A DNA stretch of 64,000 bases from Sipunculus nudus. Lineage: Eukaryota; Annelida; Sipuncula; Golfingiida; Sipunculidae. A program made the translations under genes and the position numbers. Where the stretch lies: contig CM049319.1 of the NCBI GenBank assembly GCA_026874595.1, positions 55,932,917 to 55,996,916 on the forward strand. Direction: 5' to 3'. Every line of letters starts with the position of its first letter. Within the stretch, counting starts at the first letter, position 1. Shown in pieces: positions 1 to 10,739 of this stretch. The notes beneath the pieces are model-generated. The model ran no database searches. It was not told the origin of the DNA and saw only the letters and a program-made list of their open reading frames with translations.

Positions 1-29
1 TATATATATATATTTATATATATATATAT
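1..29. repeat. (TA)n microsatellite at window edge
   Basis: Alternating TA with one interruption (TATTTATA). It runs off the left edge of the window, so its full length is unknown. Confidence 0.95.
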
Positions 30-1250
30 GTATTATATCTACCTTTTTAGGGTCGGTATGAGGCATTTCAAATATATAGATATATGTATATATATTTACA
101 CTTAATCACGTTTCAAATATATTAGTTACTATTAAATATTAGGTTTAGAATCTATTTATTAATATATTTGATTTGCAATATATCGATATATTTCTCTGAA
201 TAGTGGGGGGGGGGTGATAACATTGACCACCCCCCCCCCCCCCGCGGCAAAAACGTGGGGGGAAAAATACACCCTTTATTGACGCCCCTTGTTATGATGT
301 ACCAGATAACCTCCAAAATTTATTGAAATGTTAATTAGTTTTATTCCTGTCCCTCTACAAAATTTCAACAAATTAAATTCAGTACTTTTCGCGTAAACTT
401 GCTCACAAACAAGCCGAGGGAAAAGTATGATACATCTCGCCAAGCGGCGGAGGTAAAATTAATAGTATTTTATAGATGAAGTATTCTGGTACATTTGTTT
501 GCTGCATAATGCTTTTTTTTGTTTATTATAAAAAAAAAATTGATATAACTAGAACTGAAACTAATACATTCTAAGATAAAAAGGGTTCCATCTAGAACCC
601 AAAAGGGTTCTTCGAAGTGGACTTAGTGGAAAACCTTTTAAGCTGGAACATAAAAGACAGGGTTCTTTCTTGAACCTCCCTGTAGGGTTCTTCAATTGAT
701 CTCCTCCTGATTAAACGACATTGATTATGATAACTGACATTGACACCGATACTCTAAGTCCCTGTGAAAACCCCATTGTATTATGTTGTATAACCGGAAA
801 AGGTAAATTTCAGCCAGGTAAATAAATACCAACGTACATCTCATTAAAGAAACAGAATTTTTAAAATTTGAGAAATCAGCCTACGTTTTAGAACATATCA
901 GACCCACTTATGGACCATTTTTCACATGAAAAAACAGCCTCAGTTGACAGCTGCTGATAGACTGATTTCATGTAATCACTCTAACAAGAAAACCCGCCAA
1001 AACAAAGATGGTTTCTCATGCAGGGACGCATCTCATCTGTCAAATCATTCTTAACAATCAACAGATTGTGAAACATTAACTTAAGATTTATTTGTAATAA
1101 AAAATCATTTCCATATCAAGCCGTTACATACATATGCAGCTTTCTGGGAAAAATATAATTTTTTCGAAAATTATCTTTAAAAATCAGGTGAATACAGGTT
1201 GGGGGAACAGAGTAAAATGGTCATATTTGCTCCGGAAATTTGACAATCTG
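30..1250. other. AT-rich non-coding stretch with a G/C hairpin
   Basis: No gene is supported here. Positions 205-214 are ten G and 230-243 are fourteen C, separated by 15 bases that themselves pair in part (GGTG against CACC), so the strand could fold into a G/C hairpin; such tracts also often slip in sequencing. Short self-similar pieces around 585-690 carry AAAGGGTTCT and AGGGTTCTT words, suggesting a decayed inverted repeat. Nothing else is recognisable. Confidence 0.6.
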
Positions 1251-1570
1251 TTAAAGAGGCCTATTCGGCTATCTGACGTCTATTAAAGGGGCCTAATCCG
1301 ATATCTGACCTCTATTAACTAAAGATAATACCTTGACCAATGTATATAATAAACCAAAAACACCGATCCGACCTCACACAAGCTGTTCTTTTTGTTTATA
1401 TCCACGTGTTTATAACCCGTGGGGGCCCGCCAAAATTATTATAACACAATTAACAAACAAACAAATCAGAAGAATCAGAGTATGGCAAAGGGCGTTTTGT
1501 AACTAACCCTTTCAAATGCTGCTCATATGCAAACACCTTGATTACATCGGTTTCTGTTTAATAGCATGTA
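1251..1570 (+). mobile_element. AGGGGCCC-family MITE fragment, left end duplicated
   Basis: Two successive left termini are visible: TTAAAGAGGCCTATTCGGCT near 1251 and TTAAAGGGGCCTAATCC near 1283, each followed by ATCTGAC(G/C)TCTATTAA. The downstream sequence (AACTAAAGATAATACC, then GTTTATATCCACGTGTTTATAA and GGGCCCGCCAAA) matches the better copies at 55029 and 55565. The right terminus is not seen, so the copy is truncated near 1570. No coding capacity. Confidence 0.6.
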
Positions 1571-2810
1571 CCGTTTTCACTAACAAATTGTAGGTAATAC
1601 ATCCATCACATAAGTGTCTATAGAACTTTTCTTTACTTGAATAACCCGGAGTTCATTAATATATATGCAGACTAGTCCAGAAATCAGACAAATCTTACAT
1701 TTAAGGTAAGCGAATAGCTGGCTTTAAATGTAATGAAAGTGAAGGTATATTAAAACTGTCCCTCAAGACGGCAAATCGCAACGGGTAACAATGTTCTATA
1801 ATTAAGTTTTATATTCTATATATAAATTCATAATGTATAAACAGGAACTTCTGGAGAGTAGTTTCCGCAGGACATTCAACCAGGTCTCAAGAGAGATAAA
1901 GAGAGGGCACGCGCGGCAGCCTGGTGATTCTACAAGCGCAGTCACATTCCTGGAGGGCTTCGTGCGCCATGAGCGATCAGCGGATGCGGAACTCCGCTGG
2001 GGCGTCCACGAACTTAACTGTTGAGATGCGATTAGCTCCAGCTGCCGGCTTTATTAAGTCGCATACTGTATCATCTCGTGTTCCGTCCGGTTACATTGTC
2101 ACATCCTCACCATGTCCAAGTCTGTGTATGAATATTCACTTTCCCTTCTATCCAGTGTTTTGCAGCCTTGATGCTTTTTTTTGGCCGCAGAAAAAACAAC
2201 AACTGCAGAATATGATTGCAATTCTTTGAACCGCGGCTATACTCATTTAATACTGAAAACGGATTGTTTTTGTTTCATTTATTGGAGACATGGCCAATTT
2301 TAGTATATAGAAAGTGGAACTGTTTAAATTGTCCAATGAAGTCGTTTTCCATTAATATTGAAAACGGAAACGTTTACGTCATTCATTCTTGAATCATGCT
2401 CAGTTAGTACTAGCCACGGAATGTTTAGGATTTATGTTATTCAGTCTTCAGACATGTTCAATTGATGTTTGAGGTATTTTCTTACGACATTCAATTTTGA
2501 GTCACGCATGCTCAGTACCAATGCTAAAAACGAAAACCTCTATACGCAATCGACTTTTGCGTGTTTGTATCTCCTGCAGCTTCGTAATATGTATTTTCTA
2601 TTTTAAATGACCAGGTTTTTTTTTTGTTTCCGGTCTTAATCAACCTTCGTTTAAATATATATGAAGTAAAAATAATACAACGAGAACTTATAGTGAATCG
2701 TCTAAGTAAAAACAAGTATGACACATTTAATGTTATTTGAAACTAATAAACTATTTATTTTTCATGGGTTGTACAAATAGCTTTTATACGTTATCACGGC
2801 ACTCTATAGT
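1571..2810. other. Non-coding, no supported gene
   Basis: Short frames at 1833-2024 and 1924-2229 overlap each other, have no recognisable motif, and are not bounded by convincing splice signals. The region 2340-2520 has repeated ATTCA(G/T)TCTT-like words and CATGCTCAGT twice (2396 and 2507), suggesting a small tandem duplication of about 110 bp. Nothing else is identifiable. Confidence 0.5.
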
Positions 2811-2950
2811 GTTTAGCAGTGAAGAAATCCAAGGAACCCGTAAAAAACCATCAACCTTGGACAGGCCACGACAACCGCTCTAATAGCCACGCCGGGAATC
2901 GAACCCGGGTCGCCAGTGGAGATAGAGCCTAGCGTTTTACCACTCGACTG
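2811..2950 (-). mobile_element. tRNA-derived SINE
   Basis: Read on the minus strand, a tRNA-like head begins near 2950: a box A-like CAGTCGAGTGG (one mismatch to TRGYNNARNNG) is followed about 40 nt later by a perfect box B, GGTTCGATTCC, inside GGGTTCGATTCCC. These are the internal RNA polymerase III promoter elements of tRNA genes. The body that follows resembles the plus-strand copy at 33829 (AGAGCGG, then a GGTTTTTTACGGGTTCCTTGG motif). A tRNA cloverleaf acceptor stem is not evident, so it is a SINE head and not a functional tRNA gene. Confidence 0.7.
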
Positions 2951-3691
2951 CCTACGTATCAGACCTCACGACCATTAATGATATTGCATATGCTTCTCTT
3001 ACCCGAGGGCGTAATATAAAGGTTTCCTTCAGCACGTACATTGTATGTGTGTGACTGAATCAATATCTGAGGAGACTCCATTACTTGCATTGTGTCTACA
3101 AACTCTTTATAATTTGTTTAGTCGAATCGTGTCATTTGTATAACAGCTGAAGGAAGTTTAATATTTCAGGTAAAAGCTTTTACCCCGACAATACTGGCCT
3201 GTACACAAATAATATTTGCGTGCCGAAAGAGCAATTAATATTTTTAAATGAAACCTTTACGTGCTGGTTGTGTTTACGGCAGATGTCTTCGTTTTATCTT
3301 CAATCTTTTTTTTTTTAGTTCTGAGTTTTCAATAGGCAGGTATTCATAAATTCATACCACCAACTGTGAGACAGCTACGCTTTTAACGGTCCTTGATTCA
3401 GCCAGCCACTTGGTGTCTATTTCATTTTTTTAGATATTAAATGTCTGAAATGTTATTTCTTAATAAAACAGAGGGGGCATGGCCCCCGTCCTGCACCCCT
3501 GGCTTATGCCCCTGTACACATTGAGCGCTTTCCCCCCGAGGGCTTTCTTGCGGATGTCCGGAGCTGTGCTAATTTTATCCATATCCTAGTGTCTTCATTA
3601 TATTAGAGGTCTCCGAGGTCAACCGAGAGCACTGGGATACCAGTCGAGGAGGTCCTATGTAGTGTTTCCCATGTGTCTGAGTGTTAAATCT
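2951..3691. other. Non-coding; GC-rich repeat-end fragment at 3470-3520
   Basis: No gene is supported. Around 3470-3518 the sequence GGGGGCATGGCCCCCGTCC is an inverted repeat, followed by CTGCACCCCTGG and TATGCCCCTG. This resembles the end of the CAGGGGCGGAT family seen at 15741 and 20187, but the other terminus is missing. Confidence 0.45.
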
Positions 3692-5198
3692 TAAGCCCCG
3701 TTCCCACTTTCACGAATTTGACGCCGAATCGCCACGAATGTACATCATTAAAATTCGTAGGGACGTCGTGGGAGTGTCGTAGATGATGTCTTGAACATTC
3801 GGTAATGTTCGTAGCGAGGTCTTGAGCACTCAGAATTCTTGGCGCTATTTTTGAAATGTTCAAAAATTAAGCTTTGTCGTCACAAGTCGTAACTAAGTCG
3901 TAACAGTTTCTTGGTAAGTCGTATGAGAGTCTTTATAATTCTCGTAAATTCGTGATGTAAAACAATATGACGAATGCTCACGAAGGACAACGACATTGAC
4001 ACGACTTCAACACGACTTCAATACGACTACCACAAGAACCTCTCAAGAGAGATCGAGTCACGTTCATAAAGCCCCTTCCTACTTCCACGAATTTGGTGAC
4101 GAATCATCAAGAACTGACATCATAATGTAACGGAAAATTTTATTTTCTTAGTGATTTTTAACTTCTTACAAACCAATGAGGAATAAGGTTTAGAAGTAAG
4201 AACACTGTGTAGATTTGTAAATTTGTTTTAAAGAAGATTTGTATTGAGGTTATTGGTTCCAACTAAATTTGAACTAAAATAATTTGAAGAAGCTGAATCA
4301 AATTACGTTTCCTTTGTAATTTGTAACTTCTTTGTAAACAAACAAGGAAGTTTTTGCAGTTAGTAAACCATGTAGATTCGTAAATTTGTTTTAAAGAAAT
4401 TTTTGATCGTGGATATTGGTTGACAAAATGTGAACCAAAACAGTTTAAAGAAGCTGAATATATTATACAGTTTCGTCATACTTAAACATATGGTCAATAT
4501 AATAAATTATGAATTTCCTATTTTACTATGGGAGAATAAACTGAGCCTAACGCAAATTGATATTAACAGAATCTTATATCACATTGAGAGCTGAATCAAT
4601 AAGATATTATAACCAATATTTTGAGAATACAGATATTTTACATCCGATTAAGACGGTCGTCTACTTGGACTTAAAGAAGTTAACGTCGTATTTGCCACCA
4701 CATAAATAAGTCGTAATTGTCTAATTACTCAGATCAAATGAGACATATATTATCAGTGTTTTAAACTGGATAACTTTTGTCAAATTAAAATATCCGGAGA
4801 AGTTGAGTAAAGTGTTGTTATGGTGTCCTTTAACTTATATCGTCTTCTTTGTGACATTACAATAGCTATATATCACATATATAGCTATCTAACAATCCGT
4901 AGCAAAATTGAATGATCGTAGGAGTATCGTCCACAAGTCGCAGATCAATCGTGGAAATATCGTACCAGTATCTTAGACGTCGTCACGGAGCCGTGAACAT
5001 TCTTAAAAATGTCGTGTCATATCGTGCTGGCTTCGTGTCACTGTCGTAGCCAATCGTACTGGCATCGTACTCCTTTCGTACAATATCGTGGTTGTGGTGG
5101 AATTTTTATCACTCGACAGGCCGATTTGCCACGAATCGCCACGAATTCAACATCATGGCGATTCGGCGCCAAAGTCGTGAAAGTGGGAACGGGGCTTA
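3692..5198. mobile_element. Non-autonomous DNA transposon with GTCGTA-rich arms
   Basis: The left end TAAGCCCCGTTCCCACTTTC and the right end (reverse complement TAAGCCCCGTTCCCACTTTC) are identical for at least 20 bp. Similarity continues through ACGA(A/C)TTTG(A/G)CGCCGAATCGCC, giving terminal inverted repeats of about 45 bp. The arms (3692-4066 and about 4905-5198) are full of TCGTA/GTCGT words. A second, diverged left terminus lies at 4067-4125 (TAAAGCCCCTTCCTACTTCC), so one copy is probably nested in or recombined with another. The TTAA at both borders and the GCCCCGTTC-type terminus recall PIF/Harbinger MITEs; that superfamily assignment is inference. There is no transposase frame. Confidence 0.75.
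4143..4474. repeat. Two-copy tandem repeat, about 165 bp unit
   Basis: Within the AT-rich core of the element above, 4143-4307 and 4308-4474 align along their whole length. Shared blocks are TAACTTCTT, GTAGATT(T/C)GTAAATTTG, TTTTAAAGAA, ATTGGTT, TTGAAGAAGCTGAAT/TTAAAGAAGCTGAAT and a terminal CAGTTTC/ACGTTTC. The copies are clearly diverged, so the duplication is not recent. Confidence 0.65.
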
Positions 5199-5676
5199 GC
5201 CATTCTTATATGCAGGGTATAGTTTTAGGAAATTTTTCTGAAAACTGCACAGTCTTGTAATGAAACGTTCAACGCCCACCGTAATGAGGTCTGTATAGGG
5301 CCAACGTATAAAGAACTCGAAAGCCAAGAAACCAGGACCATCAGGGAAAGAGGCCTATTGATATTGATAGAATAATTTGAATGAATGATGATTGGAAATT
5401 TGACAAAATATTTATGTCATATATTATTTTGGAAAAATAACTAATTTTTTACGAAATCATTCCTGAGCCAGTTATATGGGATAAAGTCTTGAGTGACTGA
5501 TGAAATTCAATTATTTGCTTATTGGCACAACGGTGACAGGTACAAGATTTAAAATTTTAGAATGTACAAATCCCGAACGACAACTGCATAATTACATTGT
5601 TAGCAACACAATAGGAACCAACTGCACGATAAAATATACCCAGCTGATATGTTTTAGCTTTCTTATTTTCGACAGA
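5199..5676 (+). other. Upstream region of the 5677 exon candidate
   Basis: AT-rich sequence with no clear promoter box. A TATATGGGATAAA stretch lies about 200 bp before the candidate start at 5677, which is far for a TATA box unless the transcript has a long leader. The reading frame of the exon is open back to 5500, so an upstream in-frame start is formally possible, but the residues before 5677 look like translated AT-rich sequence. Confidence 0.35.
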
Positions 5677-5833
5677 ATGACTACAACACGGTTGACCATG
5701 CGGCGGGTATTGAAGTTTGTATGGGCAGGCATTCTGGCCGTCACGTTGCTTTTGAAGGGGTCATCGGGAGCACAGTTGCCCGACTGGCAGAATCTCGACG
5801 ACAACGAAGTGGCAGTGGAAGACGAACCAATGG
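5677..5833 (+). CDS. Candidate first coding exon of a secreted or membrane protein
   Basis: The frame starts at ATG 5677 or, better, at ATG 5698; both have A at -3. From 5698 the product opens with a textbook signal peptide: basic MRRVLKF, a hydrophobic core VWAGILAVTLLL, then KGSSGA with a likely cleavage after Ala (small residues at -3 and -1). The mature start is acidic (QLPDWQNLDDNEVAVEDEP). The frame reaches a strong splice donor, G|GTGAGTA at 5834, after 45 codons plus one base from 5698, then meets a stop. I do not recognise the family. The rest of the gene must lie downstream across an intron beginning with a minisatellite. Signal peptide plus donor make this the most convincing coding piece in the window, though no later exon is proven. 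Confidence 0.5.
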
Positions 5834-5845
5834 GTGAGTAGTAAC

Positions 5846-6180
5846 ACATCTCACAGCTACCCACAGCTACTCACACCTCTGAGAAACTCAAAGCCACTGA
5901 TAATTCTCAGTTATTCACAGCTACTCACAGCTCTCAGTTACTACCAGCAACTCGCGACTCTTAATTACAGCTTCTGATAGCTCTCAGTTACTAACAGCTA
6001 CTCACAGATTTAAGTTACTCACTGCTACTCACAGGTACTCACACTTACCATTACACAGAGCTGCTAACAGCTAATTTACAGCTGCTCACAGTTACCTACA
6101 ACACAAACAGCTACTTAAAGCTAGTTTCAGCAATTAAGCAATTGACAGAGAGTTCGGTTACAGTTACTCGTAGCTAGTCT
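5846..6180 (+). repeat. Degenerate minisatellite, CAGCTACTCACA unit
   Basis: About 25 imperfect copies of an 11-13 bp unit CAGCTACTCACA (variants CAGTTACTCA, CAGCTCTCAGTT, CAGCTAATTTACA) start just after the splice donor at 5834 and so would lie at the beginning of the intron. The array is purely tandem and has no coding frame. Confidence 0.8.
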
Positions 6181-6418
6181 GATTTTCAGCTGGCAAGCAG
6201 AACATTAGTAAGAGCCTGGTATCACGGACGATGTCGGTCTCATGGGAGTTTATATTTTTTCTTCCTGGTCGCTCGGTCTGTTAACTCGGTCTCTTGCTAA
6301 CCTTCTTTGTCTGGTATACACCCTCTCACACAGCGGTTGTGCACTGCAGTCGTTCTATAGCTCCTTCGCTTTAACCGCTGTTTTGTTTAACAACATTTTC
6401 GGGGCCTCACCATTAAAT
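6181..6418. other. Short non-coding spacer
   Basis: No gene is supported. It contains repeated TCGGTCT words (6232, 6273, 6288) but no clear array. Confidence 0.4.
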
Positions 6419-6803
6419 TGTGTTTCCATGTATCCGTAATCCTCGTACGTCTCGTACGCAAAAAAAATCGCATCCCTCTTTTCAAGATAAACTGTTTCCA
6501 TGTGTACGTTTCGACGTGCTCCGCATGCGTATCCGCAAAAACGGACCACATCGAAACGGATCGGTGAGCGATTCATCCGTTTTGCGGATGGCAAAAATGC
6601 CTACATTTCCCAACAGTGCCCCGGCGGCAGGTGAGATGAGACATATTGAACTTCTCCTTTCCTGTAGTCCTTGCTGTTTTTAAAGAGGCACGCGCCGCAA
6701 GAAAAACGTACGTACTTATGGAAACAGTTTTTGCGGCCTGCGCGCTATGGTGCATACGTACGTGTTTTGCGGATACGATTTTTTACGGATACATGAAAAC
6801 ACA
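6419..6803. mobile_element. MITE with GTTTCCATGTATCCG termini
   Basis: The left end at 6419 (TGTGTTTCCATGTATCCGTA) and the right end at 6783-6803 are inverted repeats matching at 20 of 21 bases. Internal copies of the same words occur (GTTTCCATGTGTACG at 6496, TGCGGATAC at 6767), and the interior is rich in CGTACG and GCGG. No target duplication is clear and there is no transposase frame. The superfamily is not assigned. Confidence 0.75.
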
Positions 6804-6810
6804 GCTTTAG

Positions 6811-6922
6811 GCCTGGTGCAGGTCCAAGCAATGTAATAAAACCAACGAGAGCTTGGCATAAGGTTGCACAATGCGATACCACGCTTTCATTGGTCTGATT
6901 ACATTTCTTGGCCCTGAGCCAG
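6811..6922. repeat. Long hairpin with 45-bp arms
   Basis: The arms 6811-6855 and 6879-6922 are inverted repeats with about 80 percent identity over 45 bp (shared CCAAG.AATGTAAT.A.ACCAA core) around a loop of about 23 nt. It abuts the right end of the 6419-6803 element. It may be a separate hairpin-type MITE whose arms meet almost directly. Confidence 0.65.
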
Positions 6923-8098
6923 GTTTGGTGGTGAAACCTCTTAAAAACGTGTACAAAGCTATACAAAGCAGCGGGTTATGATAAGGACATACAGAGCAAA
7001 TGACGTGTATAACCGCTGCGTGAGGGGTCTATGTCTCGAACGGATTCGATCATGTTTAAAGAGAGCCCTTCTCAGGTATCAAGCTAAGCGTTTCCTTGTG
7101 CGCGTATATGTGTGGGAAAAAAATCTTAAATACACGATTCTGTTGAAATTAGCTTGTTTTCTTAGACATGTGCATCGCTACATGTTACCGTAAAAGACTG
7201 TGCTAGTTTTTATTTTAAACTAAAGAATGTAAGCCGTTTGCAAAGGTGATGGCAGTGTGAACCTCTGTTTGGCACTATGACTGCTTATCACGCGTGTATT
7301 TATAACTAATAATTATGTTAACACCAAATAAATGTCAAAATCAGTATGTAAAAAACAGAAAGTCATATAAAAAAGTTGAAACGCATTAACCTATATTTTG
7401 ACATCGTAGAATACAAAGGCCGTATACCCGATATATGTGACGTTCATTTTCGTGTCATGTTCATTTATATTGCAACCTGAATGTGTTTATTAGGGTCACT
7501 CATGCAGCAAACATGATCACTTTACATTTTTTTAATTTATAATATGATATTGTAAGCATTATTTTAATGTCATACAGTTCTTGGAATATGCAACATAATT
7601 TTTGTGTCAGTCTATAAGTAGTTAAGTTTCCTTCGAGACAATTTTTATAGGTCTAGATCCATTTTTTTGCGAACCAGATGCTGTAGCAAAGATTAATAAA
7701 AAATTTGTTTGATATTTTTACTGTACCCTTTTAAACCATTCTTTGCTTTCGTTTTTTATTAAATCCCCCGCCTTACTGCTCTGTGATAATATAATAGACC
7801 TTTTTTGGCCGTTTTACTCCAAGTTACATAGAAAGCATTTTACTTGTATTATGTCTTTGTTCCATGGTATTTTCCACCTATACCTGACAACACTTGAATA
7901 AGATAAAAAATTTGTGACCTGAAATAAAAACAGACAGGGAATGCTATTTATATAAGAGACACAAAAATCTGTATATAGAACTAACCCCTTTATTTTGCTT
8001 GGTTAAATGCATTAGTTTAACATGAAACAGTCATCGACTGTAAAACATAAAAGTCTGACGGTCCTTGTTGAATTTACAGGTTCACTGGGTTAATCCTC
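6923..8098. other. Non-coding, no supported gene
   Basis: The frame at 6978-7193 has no splice context or recognisable motif. The remainder is AT-rich with scattered AATAAA words. I see no transposon termini or arrays. Confidence 0.5.
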
Positions 8099-8186
8099 GT
8101 GAAATGTACATGACTTGGACATGCTGAAATGTACATAACTGAGATATGCTGAAATGTACATGACTGAGGTATGCTGAAATGTACAC
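8099..8186 (+). repeat. 25-bp minisatellite, about 3.6 copies
   Basis: The unit TGAAATGTACATGACTGAGG plus TATGC is repeated at 8124, 8149 and 8174 with a few substitutions. It sits immediately left of the element at 8198. Confidence 0.8.
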
Positions 8187-8197
8187 GACCCATCTGA

Positions 8198-8595
8198 TAA
8201 TCGTGGTTTTTCTTTTATATTTGCAAGGGTAAACTTTGGCAATATCTGCTTTTACGAAGTTTTGCGAGGGATTTATTTTCGCGATCTCACCATATAATAA
8301 ACTACACACAGAATATATACTTTATTGTAATAATTATAAAATATGCTCGTCAAAACTTTTACAATTTTAGAAGGACCCTGGGATCATCAGCAATTAGAAA
8401 TTCCTATTGAAGTGTTAATTAAGGGCAGATAATGTAAAAAATAATATCAATCTGGATAAACAGATAACCAAAGCAAATCTGTTAATAGTAATAACATCAG
8501 GCGTCTTATTTAGTATAATACGTAGGTTTCATTTTCGCCATGGTTTCCCTATCGCGAATTTGAAACCCTCGCAAACAATAATCCCGACCACTGTA
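8198..8595. mobile_element. MITE of the TACTGTGGTTG / TTCGCGA family
   Basis: The left end TCGTGGTTTTTC and the right end GACCACTGTA are degraded versions of the perfect termini seen at 45518-45856. Characteristic interior blocks are present: GTTTTGCGAGGGATTTATTTTCGCGATCTC near the left and ATCGCGAATTTGAAACCCTCGC near the right. AT-rich centre, no coding capacity. Confidence 0.65.
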
Positions 8596-8878
8596 ATCAT
8601 AACTGTTTGTCGTAAGAGATACGAGTGGAGTGTAACTACATCCCGGGTACCATCATATCGGCGATCGATTATAGATTAAAAAGCTCAGATTATCATGATA
8701 TTTATTAATAGATAATCGATATTTTAAAACAAGATATCTTGTTAATATATTGTTTTTAAATTACCGTCTTTAATTGCAACATAACCGCGGTTTGTAAACA
8801 ATAGAAATACCTTTTTCTCCTGGTGATATTAAAAATTACAAAAAAGGTGCTTTGGTTTATAAGTTTATCATCAGTAAA
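8596..8878. other. AT-rich spacer with GATATC-type palindromes
   Basis: Words such as ATCGATTATAGAT, GATAATCGATATT and AAGATATCTT at 8668-8740 form several short palindromes. No gene. Confidence 0.4.
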
Positions 8879-9111
8879 ATATCAGGTGAATAATTGAAAT
8901 ATCAGGTGTATCATAGAAATATCAGGTGTAACATAGAAATATCAGGCATGTCATAGAAATATCAAGTGTGTCATAAAAATATCAGGTGTAATATGGACAT
9001 TTCAGACGTGTCATAGAAATATCATGCACGTGTAACATAGAAATAACAGGTGTATCATAGAAATATCAGATGTGTCATAAAAACATCAGGTATATCGTAT
9101 AGATTACAGGT
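8879..9111 (+). repeat. 20-bp minisatellite, about 12 copies
   Basis: The unit ATCAGGTGTATCATAGAAAT is repeated with variants (AAGTGTGTCATAAAAAT, GACGTGTCATAGAAAT). Copies are more diverged toward the right end. Non-coding. Confidence 0.85.
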
Positions 9112-10012
9112 GATCGTTATCCAAAGACCATATTTTTTTACTAAACCAAGAATATTGACTATGTTAAATATGCCTTCAGTTCGAGTCGGAAATATTTATA
9201 TCCGTTAATTCATATATCTTCGCCCATCAGACACCATTACCTGACAAACTAGTTACCCCAAGGAACAATGGTCAAGGCTTTCGTCCTTCATGAATATTCA
9301 TGTAAACTTGAATTCTCCGTGGGTATTAAATTATCAGAGCATTCCAGCTCTGACCTTTGACCCATGCACCACTAACACTCAATTGCCCTAATTAAACTTG
9401 ACAACCCTAACAGAACATCCATCGGTGATTAATTTCATTTGTTGACGTCCAAGACTGGCACAAGCCGTGACAATTTGGTTATGGATGGCCGAAATGATTT
9501 TCTTCATTTATGTAGTATTCCAGGGGATAAAAAAAATTTCAGCTAATTAGGAAATTGTTAATTGGGATCTTATTTATAATCCGTGACGGTATCAACTGGA
9601 CTAAAGTACAAACATAGGGATTTTTCATCGGATTTTTAATTATGGATATAACAAAATATTGAAAAGTAAATCTTAATATTTCGATCATAAGCTGAAATAA
9701 AAATGTAACCATGAGCTAATGTGAAGAAATCAAAATAAAAAAATATTAGCTTAAAATCAACCCAAATAACGCTTTTCAGGATATATAAAGTATATTCAAA
9801 ATTAAAAAGATTATGATTTAGAAAAATAAATTAGAGAATTTATGACGTTATCCGAAATTATTAGAAAACAAACAGGCCGTAGACGAAGGACATTCCTTTT
9901 TCAGATGATATAAGATCCAGGTCATGGAAAATACTACTTAAGTGTAATAAAAGTGTATTTTTCGCAGCAAAAAGCTCATGAGTCGATCCCAGATTGAACA
10001 TCCGCGGCCAAA
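9112..10012. other. Non-coding; contains a 14-bp POU-like palindrome
   Basis: No gene is supported. A perfect palindrome CATGAATATTCATG lies at 9289-9302; its core ATGAATATTCAT also occurs at 14443-14460. This layout resembles the MORE-type palindromic binding sites of POU homeodomain proteins, though a short AT-rich palindrome can arise by chance. The remainder is AT-rich. Confidence 0.35.
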
Positions 10013-10106
10013 TACAGTGGCTGTCTTTTTATTCGCGAAGGTTTAAAATTAGCGATATTCACAATGGAGAAATTATCGCGAAAAAAAAACCTCCGTGAAA
10101 CGGAGG
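10013..10106. mobile_element. Solo left end of the TACTGTGGTTG family plus small hairpin
   Basis: TACAGTGGCTG at 10013 followed by TTCGCGAAGGTTTAAAATTAGCGATATTCAC and ATTATCGCG matches the left ends of the 30569 and 45518 copies; no right terminus follows. At 10090-10106 CCTCCGT-GAA-ACGGAGG is a perfect 7-bp stem after nine A residues. Confidence 0.5.
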
Positions 10107-10604
10107 TCCAATTAATCGACCATGGTACGTCGAAGGATAGAAAGAAGAAAAGTATTAGTAGATATTGCGTTGTCACCCGTAAATCAAGGATTTAAATTAT
10201 ATATGATACCCGATCTCTCAATAATTTCCCCTCTTTTAATATGTCATGGGTTACCTACCAGTTATTAATAATTGGACTAGGGCTAGGTGTCAGTCAGCAT
10301 ATTCCGGTACAACATATATACGTATTGTGACATACTATTGACGATCAGCTTCCCTTTATCGGGTTTTTTTTTTTTTTTTTTTTGTGTGAATCATATCTGA
10401 TTAACAGCTCCGCGAGTAAAGTTTTTATCGTAGATTAAAGAAAAAAGGTAAGACGCTAATACCAATCTGTCATTGTCATGAAAGCACGGAGAACTGTATA
10501 TACATTCCTCGACAATACGTGATTTTATTTGAGTCTTAAATGGTCAATGTTAAATATAAAAAAGCAGCTTAAGCGTCATAAATAACTCATGTTATAGTTA
10601 AGTT
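10107..10604. other. Non-coding, no supported gene
   Basis: Holds a run of about 20 T near 10364-10383 and AT-rich sequence. Nothing else is recognised. Confidence 0.5.
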
Positions 10605-10739
10605 TAGGGTTGTATGACTTGTATCTGTATTTTTTTAATTACCGACGTGACGGTAAAAACATGCATATAGTGTAACGGTTACCGTATCGATGTGAAGTAT
10701 CGATATGTATCGATATATCGGTATATTGATACAGCCCTA
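10605..10739. mobile_element. Short MITE with TAGGGCTGTATCA termini
   Basis: The left end TAGGGTTGTATGA and the right end TGATACAGCCCTA are inverted repeats (11 of 13). The interior holds TATCGATA-type palindromes and GTAACGGTTACCG. At 135 bp it is a very small internally deleted copy. The superfamily is uncertain. Confidence 0.65.

Noticed and set aside
2881-2950. Functional tRNA gene on the minus strand
   Set aside because: The box structure is tRNA-like, but the cloverleaf is incomplete and a homologous SINE with a body exists at 33829.
8879-9111. CRISPR-like array
   Set aside because: The 20-bp units are contiguous and degenerate, without unique spacers; this is a minisatellite.
10090-10106. 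Rho-independent terminator
   Set aside because: A perfect small hairpin beside a run of A, but the DNA is eukaryotic and the hairpin lies at a MITE fragment.
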